A stretch of 64,000 nucleotides of DNA from Paenibacillus macquariensis. GTDB lineage: Bacteria > Bacillota > Bacilli > Paenibacillales > Paenibacillaceae. The translations under genes and the position numbers were made by a program. The DNA lies in assembly GCF_900156375.1 (NCBI RefSeq), contig NZ_FTNK01000011.1:124001-188000 (forward strand), given 5' to 3'. Positions 1 to 7,491 of the stretch are shown piece by piece (the first letter of the stretch is position 1; each line of letters starts with the position of its first letter). The notes under the pieces were generated by a model. That model saw nothing but the letters and a program-made list of their open reading frames with translations. It was not told the DNA's origin and made no database searches.

Positions 1-263
1 CCATATTTAGCACGTGTGTATCCAATTTCCTTAATTGTGTTTCTAACGATGGATGGAATATCAACATAATCAGAATTCGTACTAATTTCCCCGATAACTA
101 GAACTAACCCCGTAGCTACAGCCACTTCACACGCAACGCGTGCATTTGGATCGTTCGCCAAGAATGCATCCAACACAGCATCAGAAATCTGGTCGCATAT
201 TTTATCTGGATGTCCTTCGGTAACGGACTCAGATGTAAACAGATGACGTCCTTTAATTGACAT
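1..263 (-). CDS. metK: S-adenosylmethionine synthetase, N-terminal part (runs off left edge)
   Basis: MetK makes S-adenosylmethionine from methionine and ATP in the cytoplasm. The 87 residues visible read from ATG at 263 and include the family N-terminal signature SESVTEGHPDKICDQISDAV, with the ATP/methionine-contacting His and Asp of GHPDK, followed by the ACEVAVATG segment. The start is supported by a GGGAGG ribosome site about 7 bases upstream. The gene continues beyond base 1, so its C-terminal two thirds are not seen. It has its own promoter and a short leader (336..364 and 281..314). No S-box riboswitch fits in that leader, unlike metK of B. subtilis. Identification is secure. Confidence 0.97.
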   Translation of the reverse strand, partial: MSIKGRHLFTSESVTEGHPDKICDQISDAVLDAFLANDPNARVACEVAVATGLVLVIGEISTNSDYVDIPSIVRNTIKEIGYTRAKY

Positions 264-280
264 AATGTAACCTCCCAATA

Positions 281-314
281 AGAAAAAAATGAACCTTTCC
301 CAATTGGAAAAGGT
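281..314 (-). terminator. Intrinsic-terminator-like hairpin in the metK leader
   Basis: Read on the minus strand, a 9-bp stem (bases 306-314 with 293-301, one G-U pair) closes an AAUU loop and is followed by a run of seven U at 281-290. It lies between the metK promoter and its ribosome site, about 30 bases before the start codon, so it would act as an attenuator rather than end an upstream gene. The opposite orientation has no U run. The signal that controls it, if any, is unknown. Confidence 0.6.
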
Positions 315-335
315 CGCTAACAATCCTCAAAGGTC

Positions 336-364
336 ATATTAACTTATTTGTCAAACGGTGTCAA
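336..364 (-). promoter_or_regulatory. Sigma-A promoter of metK
   Basis: On the minus strand TTGACA (359-364) and TAATAT (336-341) are separated by exactly 17 bases, a near-perfect vegetative promoter. Transcription would start near base 329, giving a leader of only about 65 bases, too short for an S-box aptamer plus expression platform. Confidence 0.75.
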
Positions 365-437
365 TCAATCTGAATCCCAACGTATAGCATGATAGCGTTA
401 ACAATGCTGTGATACATAACCTATTAATGAAGTGCAT

Positions 438-710
438 TTATAAAAAACTTTGCTCAGCTTGGCGAATTAAACGCTTCGTAATTTCTCCACCAACAGATCC
501 GTTTTCTCTTGATGTCAAATGACCCCAGCTTTCCCGTCCATGATTGGTATGGCCTCCAACAGAACCAAGATCCGAAGCAAACTCAGTATCTAATCCTGCT
601 GTATTTCCATATCCACCTACATGTAGACCAAATTCCGCTGCAATTTCATACTTCATTTGATCAATCATCTTCCGACTCGCCGGTACAACTGTCCGATTAT
701 TTCTTGTCAT
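438..710 (-). CDS. Alpha/beta-type small acid-soluble spore protein with internal insert
   Basis: This 90-residue protein carries both SASP signatures: the N-terminal IDQMKYEIAAEFGL block (residues about 18-31, with the GPR protease site near EIA) and the C-terminal GSVGGEITKRLI block. SASPs coat spore DNA and protect it from UV and heat. Usual members are 60-75 residues. Here an insert of about 30 residues separates the blocks; it contains a second GSVGG and a TEFAS sequence like the GPR cleavage site of gamma-type SASPs. The ATG at 710 is chosen because AGAGGTG lies 10 bases upstream; a longer reading to 761 has no such site. Forespore (sigma-G) expression is expected from the family, but I see no convincing sigma-G promoter. 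Confidence 0.92.
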   Translation of the reverse strand: MTRNNRTVVPASRKMIDQMKYEIAAEFGLHVGGYGNTAGLDTEFASDLGSVGGHTNHGRESWGHLTSRENGSVGGEITKRLIRQAEQSFL

Positions 711-818
711 TATAATGAACACCTCTTCGCATAAAAGTACTTGCAAGAGTATTATTTGCATAATGATTCGGATTACACGTATAAAAGATTGCTACTACTG
801 GCAATAATACGGATAACC

Positions 819-1355
819 TTATTGGATAATATAACTACCGCGGGCCATAACAACTAAACCGTATTTCTGTCCATCTTGAACCGTAATACCGCGCCCTTCT
901 CTTGGGAAGGATAATAAATGGTTTGTTGTTACTGGTTGTCCACTCTTGATATCTAATCCAGCCGTCAAGTCAGGCACTCCATTAGCATCGGGACTATAAA
1001 TAACCGCCTTACCATTTCGTACTATAAATTCAGTTCCTGCATTAGCGATAAGCGTCTCTCCAGGCTTAACGTCAACGACAACAAGTGCATTAGCACTTGA
1101 ATTTCCGTTATCTGTTGGATTTGTAGGAACTGGCGTTGGTGTTGGGACTGGCGTTGGAGTCGGTATTGTCGTACCTCCACCCAATGCCTTTTGAATTTGT
1201 TGATCTACGTAGCTCTTAGTGACAACTGGGTCCTCGGATGTTCCCGGTTGTGTAATAGAACCTGCTCCACTAGCTGTTGTATTCAGAATCGATCCAACCC
1301 AAGCAACACTGCTGAACATTACTGCTGCTGTTACAACTTTCCATGCTTTATTCAT
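819..1355 (-). CDS. Predicted secreted protein with Pro/Thr linker, function unknown
   Basis: I do not recognise this 178-residue protein. It starts with a signal peptide (residues 1-30: Lys at 3 and 6, hydrophobic stretch 8-24, TTASGAG as likely cleavage area). A short segment containing VVTKSYVDQQIQKAL follows, then a linker at 62-80 made of alternating Pro and Thr. The C-terminal half (about 88-178) is rich in Gly and Val and looks beta-structured (DVKPGETLIANAGTEFIVRN). The start has a strong GAGGAGG site 6 bases upstream. Layout suggests an exported, perhaps surface-associated protein with a flexible linker. It stands alone between spore and RadC-like genes, so context does not reveal a role. 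Confidence 0.7.
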   Translation of the reverse strand: MNKAWKVVTAAVMFSSVAWVGSILNTTASGAGSITQPGTSEDPVVTKSYVDQQIQKALGGGTTIPTPTPVPTPTPVPTNPTDNGNSSANALVVVDVKPGETLIANAGTEFIVRNGKAVIYSPDANGVPDLTAGLDIKSGQPVTTNHLLSFPREGRGITVQDGQKYGLVVMARGSYIIQ

Positions 1356-1426
1356 GATGTTCCTCCTCTATGATTGTTTATTTCTATTAATGATAGAGAT
1401 ATTAGAGCCTTAAAACAAGTAGAATA

Positions 1427-1595
1427 TTATATTACACCTCCAGAGGCTATTTTAGCATGACATATCCATAGCTCTTCTGCACCTTCTTTACTATCGAACA
1501 TTACGTCCATAGCTTACTCCTTGTCTATACACTTCTACTTGAAATCCATATTCTAATGTGGTTACAAACCGATCCAGTTCCTTCACTATTTTCAC
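1427..1595 (-). pseudogene. Possible small frameshifted ORF downstream of the RadC-like gene
   Basis: Two overlapping minus-strand reading frames lie here. A GTG-started frame (1491-1595, 34 residues, containing FVTTLEYGFQVEVYRQG) runs into an ATG-started frame (1427-1510, 27 residues, containing DSKEGAEELWICHAK). The second has AAGGAG 6 bases before ATG. Joined by a single indel near 1500 they would form one small protein of about 55 residues. Together with the decayed RadC end next door this looks like eroding mobile-element sequence, but two genuine tiny genes cannot be excluded. No family recognised. Confidence 0.3.
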
Positions 1596-1632
1596 TTACT
1601 TTCAGTGAGCCCTCTTCTTTCATTGATAGTTA

Positions 1633-2043
1633 TCAAACGATGATGTAATCCAACAGTTCTATGCCGATGATCTTTCCGGCTTCTACCAGTCGTGTTGTGA
1701 CTTCAATGTCTTCTCTTGATGGGGAGCTGTTTTCGCTAGGATGATTGTGTCCTACCAAAATGGATGCCGCATTGGAGAGGATAGCCGCTTTCATTACTTC
1801 CCTAGGGTGAACGATACTAGCATTTAGGCTGTCGACGTGACAGATGTTTATCAAGACGGGTGAATTCTTTGTATCCAAACTTATGACGATGAAGGCTTCA
1901 CGGTCTAAGTCGCCTAGGAAATGTTTTATTAGTTTGTATCCATCTTCCGGTGATTGGATGGATCTTTCCTTGTACAGTAGGCTTGACTCCTTCACCAACT
2001 TAACACTAACGATGTTTATTCTCTTTTGTGGCTGTTTCTTCAT
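1633..2043 (-). CDS. RadC-like JAB-domain protein, C-terminus truncated
   Basis: The 136-residue product has the JAB/MPN metalloprotease-like fold of RadC: the metal-ligand motif GHNHPSENSSPSREDIEVT lies near residues 97-115, preceded by HVDSLNASIVHPREVMKAA. It lacks the helix-hairpin-helix N-terminus of chromosomal RadC, as do the short RadC proteins of mobile elements. The ATG at 2043 follows AGAAGGAG by 8 bases; the upstream TTG at 2103 lacks good spacing. The protein stops right after LLDYIIV, where the family normally continues with a GDG-Y-SLKEKG-like tail. A remnant of that tail (GAT-AAC-TAT, then MKEEGSL) is readable in shifted frames after the stop. Probably a decaying gene; the biochemical role of the family is unsettled. 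Confidence 0.8.
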   Translation of the reverse strand: MKKQPQKRINIVSVKLVKESSLLYKERSIQSPEDGYKLIKHFLGDLDREAFIVISLDTKNSPVLINICHVDSLNASIVHPREVMKAAILSNAASILVGHNHPSENSSPSREDIEVTTRLVEAGKIIGIELLDYIIV

Positions 2044-2129
2044 TTCCAATTCTCCTTCTAGTCGATCTAATGGCTTTGATTGTGAAGCTTTGTAATGATT
2101 CAAACTTCATTCCTCCTTGAAATAGAAAT

Positions 2130-2159
2130 AGCCCTAACTCCTCGAAGGGAATTAGGGCT
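2130..2159 (-). terminator. Intrinsic terminator
   Basis: On the minus strand AGCCCTAA pairs with TTAGGGCT around a small inner stem, followed by the T-rich ATTTCTATTTC. It lies after the damaged SASP gene and before the RadC-like gene, so it would end transcripts of the former. Confidence 0.55.
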
Positions 2160-2288
2160 GATGTTCATCTTATACATGATTATAATATAAACTTGTCTTT
2201 CTAATGAATTCAGTTTTCTTGCACTCTAAAAACTATAGAGTAATTAGAATTTGGAATTATGAAATTGATTCATATATTATTTATTATT

Positions 2289-2501
2289 CTATATTAAAAT
2301 CTGCCTTTCTTGCTGGATTAAGCGCCTCGTAATCTCTCTCCAACGGAGCCAATTCCCCCTTGAGTTCAGATGGCCTCCATTGAAACAATCTCTGTTGCTC
2401 ATTCCACCTATATTTAATCCGAATTCAGTAGCAATTTCATATTTCATTTGATTAATCATATTGCAACTTTCCGGTACGCTTGTGCGATTATTTCTAGCCA
2501 C
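2289..2501 (-). CDS. Damaged alpha/beta-type small acid-soluble spore protein
   Basis: This 70-residue reading frame starts at GTG 2501 (AAGGTG 7 bases upstream). It keeps the first SASP block (INQMKYEIATEFGLN) but not the second. Where GSVGGEIT is expected the protein reads WLRWREIT. The DNA shows why: relative to AAT-GGC-TCC-GTT-GGA-GGA-GAG-ATT there is an extra T after AAT (2349-2354) and a missing G (about 2334-2341), so two frameshifts cancel and the frame recovers at EITRRLI. The insert seen in the first SASP is also mostly missing here. A paralogue of the gene at 438-710 with a reading-frame scar; DNA binding is probably impaired. Confidence 0.75.
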   Translation of the reverse strand: MARNNRTSVPESCNMINQMKYEIATEFGLNIGGMSNRDCFNGGHLNSRGNWLRWREITRRLIQQERQILI

Positions 2502-2683
2502 TATGCTACACCTTCATCGGTTTTTTCTCGATAGGAGCATTGTGCGCACCTCACGTTTTCATAACCGACATAAAGTTTATTCCCTTTGTATATGATGTAC
2601 AGTTTATTTGCTTGACATTTAATGTATGTATTTATCCTATTCGGACACACTACTCCTATAAGACATGAAAGACCACATACCAA
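2501..2683 (-). CDS. Possible small cysteine-rich protein, weakly supported
   Basis: An open frame of up to 60 residues ends in TAG at 2501-2503, overlapping the start of the SASP gene by one base. It contains five Cys, with C-A-Q-C near the C-terminus (YENVRCAQCSY), resembling half of a zinc ribbon. The only in-frame starts are TTG 2683 and a later GTG, neither with well-spaced ribosome sites. No family recognised; it may be a remnant or chance frame. Confidence 0.25.
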   Translation of the reverse strand: MVCGLSCLIGVVCPNRINTYIKCQANKLYIIYKGNKLYVGYENVRCAQCSYREKTDEGVA

Positions 2684-2756
2684 TGAAGAAGGCTATGGTG
2701 TATTCTTCATGTTAACTTGGTTATTATATTAAATGGTTCATTCAAAATAGGAAAAA

Positions 2757-2786
2757 CGTGCTCCTGATCAAAGGATCAAGAACACG
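2757..2786 (-). terminator. Terminator of the S-layer gene, probably bidirectional
   Basis: A 13-bp imperfect stem (CGTGTTCTTGATC with GATCAGGAGCACG on the minus strand, CTTT loop) is followed by TTTTT. The other strand also ends in CTTTTT. It lies about 45 bases past the S-layer stop codon. Confidence 0.75.
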
Positions 2787-2831
2787 CTTTTTGATAATTT
2801 ACTACTACAATAAATTCAATTCATCTAGAAT

Positions 2832-5800
2832 TTAGTTAATAGTAATTGTGAAATTCTTAGTAATTGTTCCTACAGTTGCTGTAAGTGTTACTGAAGCAGC
2901 AGTTACAGTAGGTCCAACGCTAACTACACCAGTAGATGAAACAGTAACAGCAGGATCACCAGTTACTGTCCAAGCAACAGTTGGTTGAGTTGCAAGAGCA
3001 GCACCATTCTGATCTTTAACAGATGCAACATAATTTCCAGTTACAGTTCCAGCTGCTTTAGTGATTCCGGCAGCACCTGTAATATCAATTGTTGTTGCTA
3101 CTAATGGAGCAGCAGTTATAGTGTGTGCTACAGAACCAGACTTAGAACTGTCAACAGCTGATGTTGCAACTACTTGGAAAGAACCTGCAGCAACAGAACC
3201 AGCAACAGTCAATTCACCTGTTGTTGACAACGATACACCAGCAGGTGCACCAACTAGGCTCCAATTCACTGCACTACCAACTATAGCTGCACCATATTGA
3301 TCATTTACAGCAGCTGTAAATGTTTTTGTTACTGGTGTACCAGCAACAGAAGTACTAGTAGCAGGTGATACTACAACATTAGATACTACAGAAGCACCCT
3401 TAGTAAGGGAGATTGTATAATCTGTAGTTCCAGTAGTAGTAACTGGAGGAGTAGCAGTCGATGTTGAAGTCGAAGTCACTCTCAGAATTACAGATCCAGC
3501 TGTTGCCGTAGGGTTTACTGTCACAACACCAGTTGCACTAACAGTAGCACCTGCACCAACAATTGCATAAGACACAGTAGCATGAGTATCTACAACATCA
3601 TTTTGATCTTTAACTACAGTAGTATATTGTACAGGAACAGCAGGATTAACAACTGCAATTGTACTAGGACCTGTTACAGTCAATTTTGCAGCTTTTGTAA
3701 AAGCTACATCCATATTAGTTTCTTTACCACTAAAGGAAGCAACTTCATTCTTCACAACAGATCTATCTGTAAGATACTTAGATCCTGCAAAGTTCACAGT
3801 GTACTTAGTAGCAGCAGTTCTATCAGCGCTATCTTTAAGAGTTATAGTAACATCTTGAGCATTAACATTTACTACAAACCCAATACCAGCAACCAACTTC
3901 TTATTATCGGAATAACGGATAACTTCAAAGTCTTTAGCAAGCAGATCTTCATTAGCTGATCTATCCAAGTCAATTAGCTCAGAGAATTCAACTTTAATGT
4001 CATTACCACTTACTTGAAGGTTTTTGTATCCACCAGATACATTAGACTTAGCAACTGGAGCTACTTTATCCAATACAGCAGTTGATTGTGGTAGAACTCC
4101 TGCAGAAACTCCAGCTAGAGTTTGTAGTCTGTTAACATCAACAGATACATTCAAAGAGCTAGCATCAGTACCGAAATCATCCACCAATTTTAATTTAACT
4201 GTAGAAGTTCCATTAAGTACAACTTCCTTAACTTTCACTTCAGTACCACCACTAGTAACAGTGAAAGCTTCTTTAGGAGCATTAGTTACACCAGAAGATA
4301 GTTTCACTTCAATAGTATTTTGTGCTGTTAGAGCCGCTTTAAATCCAGCATAGTCTTTATCAATAGTAGACAATCCTACAGTAAGATCTGCATCAGTAGG
4401 AATTACATTGTCACCAGAGTTATTACTGAATTCTGTTACCAAGTTACCAGCCGTATCTTTCACACCAAGAACATACAATTTTTGAATATGTTTTGCTGAT
4501 GTAGAATTACCAGCTGCGAATATAACATCTTGACCTTTGTATGTTTCAACAAATTTAATTGATACTGCGTTGCTATCATTTAGTACAGTAATATCAGCAA
4601 GTTCAGGAGTCAAAGTAACTCTATCACCGTTGATTTGTACATGGTAGTTAGAATGATCAGCAAGTGTAGCAGCATCCATTTTCTTATCAAAACCAACAAT
4701 TACAGTGCGGCTGTTTTTGTTAACCAATTTAGAATCTAATTTAGGATTCGTAACATCAGCTAAATTTACTTTTCCACTGAAATCAAGCATTGTGTTTCCA
4801 AGTCTTGTGTTATCTTTGATGTTTTTAATAGTTACCGCATTATTACCACCTGTAGACAAAGCAGTATACAATTCGATAGTAATGACGTTGTTATCTTTAC
4901 CACCTCTTTTAGCTTCTTTCACAGAAATTACTTTTCCGTCTTTATCAAGTACATTGTAGTTCTTGATTTCTTTAACAGAATCTTCTAGAAGAGCCTTGGA
5001 GAAAGTAACTTGAATATGTTTAGAGTCAATCGCTTCTGCTTTTCTTACTTCAGGACGAGTTTGATCAATTTCAGCATTTACTGATATTGAAGTATCCTTA
5101 GCAATTTGGTTGCCGGAGTAATCTTTAACTCCATCAACATAGATCAATACTGCACCAGTTGGAAGAGAGTTTGCTTTGTCAAAAGTAAATTTATACTTGT
5201 TGTCAGCCAAAGCTGTTGCAGATCCAGTAGCAGTAAGTTTGCTTGAACCTGATTTCCAGTATACATTATCAGCATCAAGTGTTTCTGGGTCAACTTCTTC
5301 AGAGAATGTAAGAGTTACACTTTCCAAAGTTGCTGTTGCAGCAGTAATTGTTGGAGCATCTTTGTCTTCAACAACTTTAATATCATGTGAAGTTGTTAGA
5401 GAAACAAATCCAGCGTGATCCTTAACTCCGACTACAGCAAGTTTGTGATCTCCTACAGAAAGAGCTGATGTGTTGTATGGTGTTAATACAACTGTTCTAA
5501 GCGTAGGTTGAGTAATTTTACCGAAGTATGTTTTACCATCAAGTTCAAAGTTACCTTGTGCTGGCAATTGTACTGGCTCACTGAATACTACTTTAACGGA
5601 TTTAGTACCTAAAGATTTAACTGATTCTACTTTAGGAAGTTCATTGTCCGCGATGGAGAATTCAGAATCCTTAGCATTAACTATAATAGTACCAGCTTTG
5701 ATGTTTGATACAGTTAGATAGTCAACTTTATTATTGTTAAGAGTGCCTACTAATTCAATTGTAACTGTCTTCTTGTCATCAGATAGTACAGCAGTTTTAA

Positions 5801-6599
5801 GTGCTTTACCTGATTTCAAAGAATAGTTAGTTACGTCTGTAGCAGTATCTTCATCAACAGTACCGTCGAAAGCAACAGTTACTTCTTTAAGGTTAGTTGC
5901 ACTTACTTTTTCAACCTTAGTTGCAGTAGTTACTACAGGAACAACTGGATTCAATGCTGCTTCAGCTGCGAATGCTGCTTCTACTAACAATGAACGATTT
6001 GCATTTGCTTGGAAGTTAAGATCCTTGCTAAGCAATCCAGCGTTGATTGCTGCTTGAACAGAACCTTTAGCCCATTCAGTTGCAGTGTTATCAATCTTTG
6101 TAGGGATTTCAAGTTTCATTGCTTTAACCAATACTTCAGCCAATTCTTGAACTGTTACATTAGCTTTTTGGTCGAACAATTTCTTAGTTAGGTCTTTACC
6201 TTGCATAACTCCAGCAGCAGATACTGCTTCGATGAAAGGTGCTGCCCAGTTCTTAGGATTGTTGTAACCTTTGTCATTATAAGAATAAGTACCAGTTATT
6301 TCTTTCAATCCCATAACCTTAGTGATTACTTTAGCGAATTCAGCGCGAGTCATATCTCTTTCAAGATGTGCTAAACCGTCAGTGTCACCTGAGAAAATAC
6401 CTTTAACTTTCAATGCATCGAACTTGTCTTGTGGTGATAGTTTTGCTGTATCCCCGAATGCTACAGAAGCAAACATTGAGAATGCCATTGCTGTAGAAAG
6501 TGCTACTGATAAAATTTTCTTCATAACCTTTTTTTCTCCTCCTTGGGCGTGCATAACATTATTTTTATTTTCTTGAAATGGGTAGCTCGTGTTACTCAT
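2832..6599 (-). CDS. S-layer protein: N-terminal SLH domains and Ig-like repeats
   Basis: A 1255-residue exported surface protein. The signal peptide MKKILSVALSTAMAFSMFA is typical of Paenibacillaceae S-layer proteins. Three SLH domains follow (about 55-220). The first has the canonical MTRAEF motif; the second and third have divergent VTVQEL and NRSLLV versions, as in other S-layer proteins. The rest (about 225-1255) is a chain of Ig-like modules (repeated VTFSE and DKDAPT type segments), ending in three Big-type repeats with the pattern DQNGA...VSSTGVV. SLH domains bind pyruvylated secondary cell-wall polymer, which matches csaB nearby. Two in-frame starts exist. ATG 6599 has GGAAGGGGG 8 bases upstream. 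ATG 6524 begins the canonical signal peptide and has AAGGAGGAG about 13 bases upstream. The longer form adds 25 polar residues before the signal peptide. Strongly expressed in relatives. Confidence 0.93.
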   Translation of the reverse strand: MSNTSYPFQENKNNVMHAQGGEKKVMKKILSVALSTAMAFSMFASVAFGDTAKLSPQDKFDALKVKGIFSGDTDGLAHLERDMTRAEFAKVITKVMGLKEITGTYSYNDKGYNNPKNWAAPFIEAVSAAGVMQGKDLTKKLFDQKANVTVQELAEVLVKAMKLEIPTKIDNTATEWAKGSVQAAINAGLLSKDLNFQANANRSLLVEAAFAAEAALNPVVPVVTTATKVEKVSATNLKEVTVAFDGTVDEDTATDVTNYSLKSGKALKTAVLSDDKKTVTIELVGTLNNNKVDYLTVSNIKAGTIIVNAKDSEFSIADNELPKVESVKSLGTKSVKVVFSEPVQLPAQGNFELDGKTYFGKITQPTLRTVVLTPYNTSALSVGDHKLAVVGVKDHAGFVSLTTSHDIKVVEDKDAPTITAATATLESVTLTFSEEVDPETLDADNVYWKSGSSKLTATGSATALADNKYKFTFDKANSLPTGAVLIYVDGVKDYSGNQIAKDTSISVNAEIDQTRPEVRKAEAIDSKHIQVTFSKALLEDSVKEIKNYNVLDKDGKVISVKEAKRGGKDNNVITIELYTALSTGGNNAVTIKNIKDNTRLGNTMLDFSGKVNLADVTNPKLDSKLVNKNSRTVIVGFDKKMDAATLADHSNYHVQINGDRVTLTPELADITVLNDSNAVSIKFVETYKGQDVIFAAGNSTSAKHIQKLYVLGVKDTAGNLVTEFSNNSGDNVIPTDADLTVGLSTIDKDYAGFKAALTAQNTIEVKLSSGVTNAPKEAFTVTSGGTEVKVKEVVLNGTSTVKLKLVDDFGTDASSLNVSVDVNRLQTLAGVSAGVLPQSTAVLDKVAPVAKSNVSGGYKNLQVSGNDIKVEFSELIDLDRSANEDLLAKDFEVIRYSDNKKLVAGIGFVVNVNAQDVTITLKDSADRTAATKYTVNFAGSKYLTDRSVVKNEVASFSGKETNMDVAFTKAAKLTVTGPSTIAVVNPAVPVQYTTVVKDQNDVVDTHATVSYAIVGAGATVSATGVVTVNPTATAGSVILRVTSTSTSTATPPVTTTGTTDYTISLTKGASVVSNVVVSPATSTSVAGTPVTKTFTAAVNDQYGAAIVGSAVNWSLVGAPAGVSLSTTGELTVAGSVAAGSFQVVATSAVDSSKSGSVAHTITAAPLVATTIDITGAAGITKAAGTVTGNYVASVKDQNGAALATQPTVAWTVTGDPAVTVSSTGVVSVGPTVTAASVTLTATVGTITKNFTITIN

Positions 6600-6647
6600 T
6601 AGTCGTACACCCCCTTCCTCGAGTTGAGCAAATAAATATAAATGATG

Positions 6648-6667
6648 TCTGTGACGGGTATCACAGA
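6648..6667 (-). other. Leader hairpin of the S-layer transcript
   Basis: TCTGTGA and TCACAGA form a perfect 7-bp stem with a 6-base loop inside the roughly 115-base untranslated leader of the S-layer gene. Long structured leaders stabilise S-layer mRNAs in other bacteria; that role here is inference. Confidence 0.45.
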
Positions 6668-6722
6668 AACTGGTAAACGGAAATTCAACGGAAATAGACT
6701 AGTATCCAAGCCTACTTTAAGT

Positions 6723-6751
6723 ATTATACAATGGGTCCAAGTTGCCGTAAA
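6723..6751 (-). promoter_or_regulatory. Candidate promoter of the S-layer gene
   Basis: On the minus strand a perfect TATAAT (6723-6728) lies 17 bases after TTTACG (6746-6751, four of six matches to TTGACA). The leader would be about 115 bases to the first start. The rest of the 6600-7014 gap is AT-rich and I see only this promoter, the leader hairpin and the terminator at 6953-6975. Confidence 0.5.
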
Positions 6752-6952
6752 GAAAAATTTTCTAATTTATAGATCTTTTTCTTCTTTAGGATATCCTATG
6801 GCATTTGTCCATCGTTAAATGACTCTATATCTTAGACGCACGAGTTTCTAAAAAGTTGCACCTTTTTTTAAATAATTTCATTTTTGTTACTAATTCTAGT
6901 AGCAACTTATGATTTATTACCCTTATTCTCCATATCGCAACCATACACTCAT

Positions 6953-6975
6953 AAAAAAAGACGCCTTTCGGCGCC
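6953..6975 (-). terminator. Intrinsic terminator
   Basis: On the minus strand GGCGCC-GAAA-GGCGTC is followed by TTTTTTT. It ends the small gene at 7015-7356 and insulates the S-layer promoter. Confidence 0.85.
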
Positions 6976-7014
6976 ATACGTTCTTTGTATTCATAATATA
7001 GTTATTACATTTTG

Positions 7015-7356
7015 TTACCGGATCTTCATTGCCAATTGAATAATTTGAGCTCTCATTTCAGGACTTCCATTTAACTGTTCATACATTGATTCGATCGGCT
7101 GCTTATTCTCACGATAGGTTTTTTCGTGCTTTATAGTAACATGCGACCATTCGATGAGGTTATTCTCAGCTGTTAACAGTTCGTTGAACGCAGCGTGGAA
7201 TCCAGTCTCTAGGACAAGCCCTTCCATTACTTCTTGAGTAATCTCTCTTGTCTTACTTGTTTTTTCAATTGTCTTCTCTAGTACACTAGCTCTACCCTCA
7301 AATACTGTTTTTGCCTTCATATAATCCATTTGAGCTTTAGAATAGATTGATTTCAT
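7015..7356 (-). CDS. Hypothetical helical protein, 113 residues
   Basis: I do not recognise this protein. It is almost entirely predicted helix with many charged residues (residues 15-45 rich in Glu, Lys and Thr; 60-113 amphipathic), no signal peptide and no membrane segment, so it should be cytoplasmic. The ATG at 7356 follows GAGGGTGAAGG. It is a single gene between the two SLH-protein genes, with its own terminator at 6953-6975, but nothing in it suggests a wall function. Confidence 0.65.
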   Translation of the reverse strand: MKSIYSKAQMDYMKAKTVFEGRASVLEKTIEKTSKTREITQEVMEGLVLETGFHAAFNELLTAENNLIEWSHVTIKHEKTYRENKQPIESMYEQLNGSPEMRAQIIQLAMKIR

Positions 7357-7445
7357 AAGTAACCTTCACCCTCTAGAAAAAAAATTAAGTTCCCAAACAT
7401 TATATCGTAATACCTAGAAAATTACAAAGATATGAAAATGGAAAA

Positions 7446-7486
7446 GAAGAAGCTCTTGTGCAATTGAACTACACAAAAGCTTCTTC
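7446..7486 (-). terminator. Terminator of the second SLH-protein gene
   Basis: A 15-bp stem (GAAGAAGCTTTTGTG with CACAAGAGCTTCTTC on the minus strand, one mismatch) is followed by TTTTCC just past the stop codon at 7492. Confidence 0.8.
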
Positions 7487-7491
7487 TTTCA

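Noticed and set aside
264..437. S-box riboswitch before metK
   Set aside because: No aptamer core sequence is present and the promoter leaves too short a leader.
3061..5418. Several plus-strand open frames inside the S-layer gene
   Set aside because: They run antisense to a clear SLH/Ig-repeat coding frame and have no ribosome sites or family features; they reflect the biased composition of the repeat protein.
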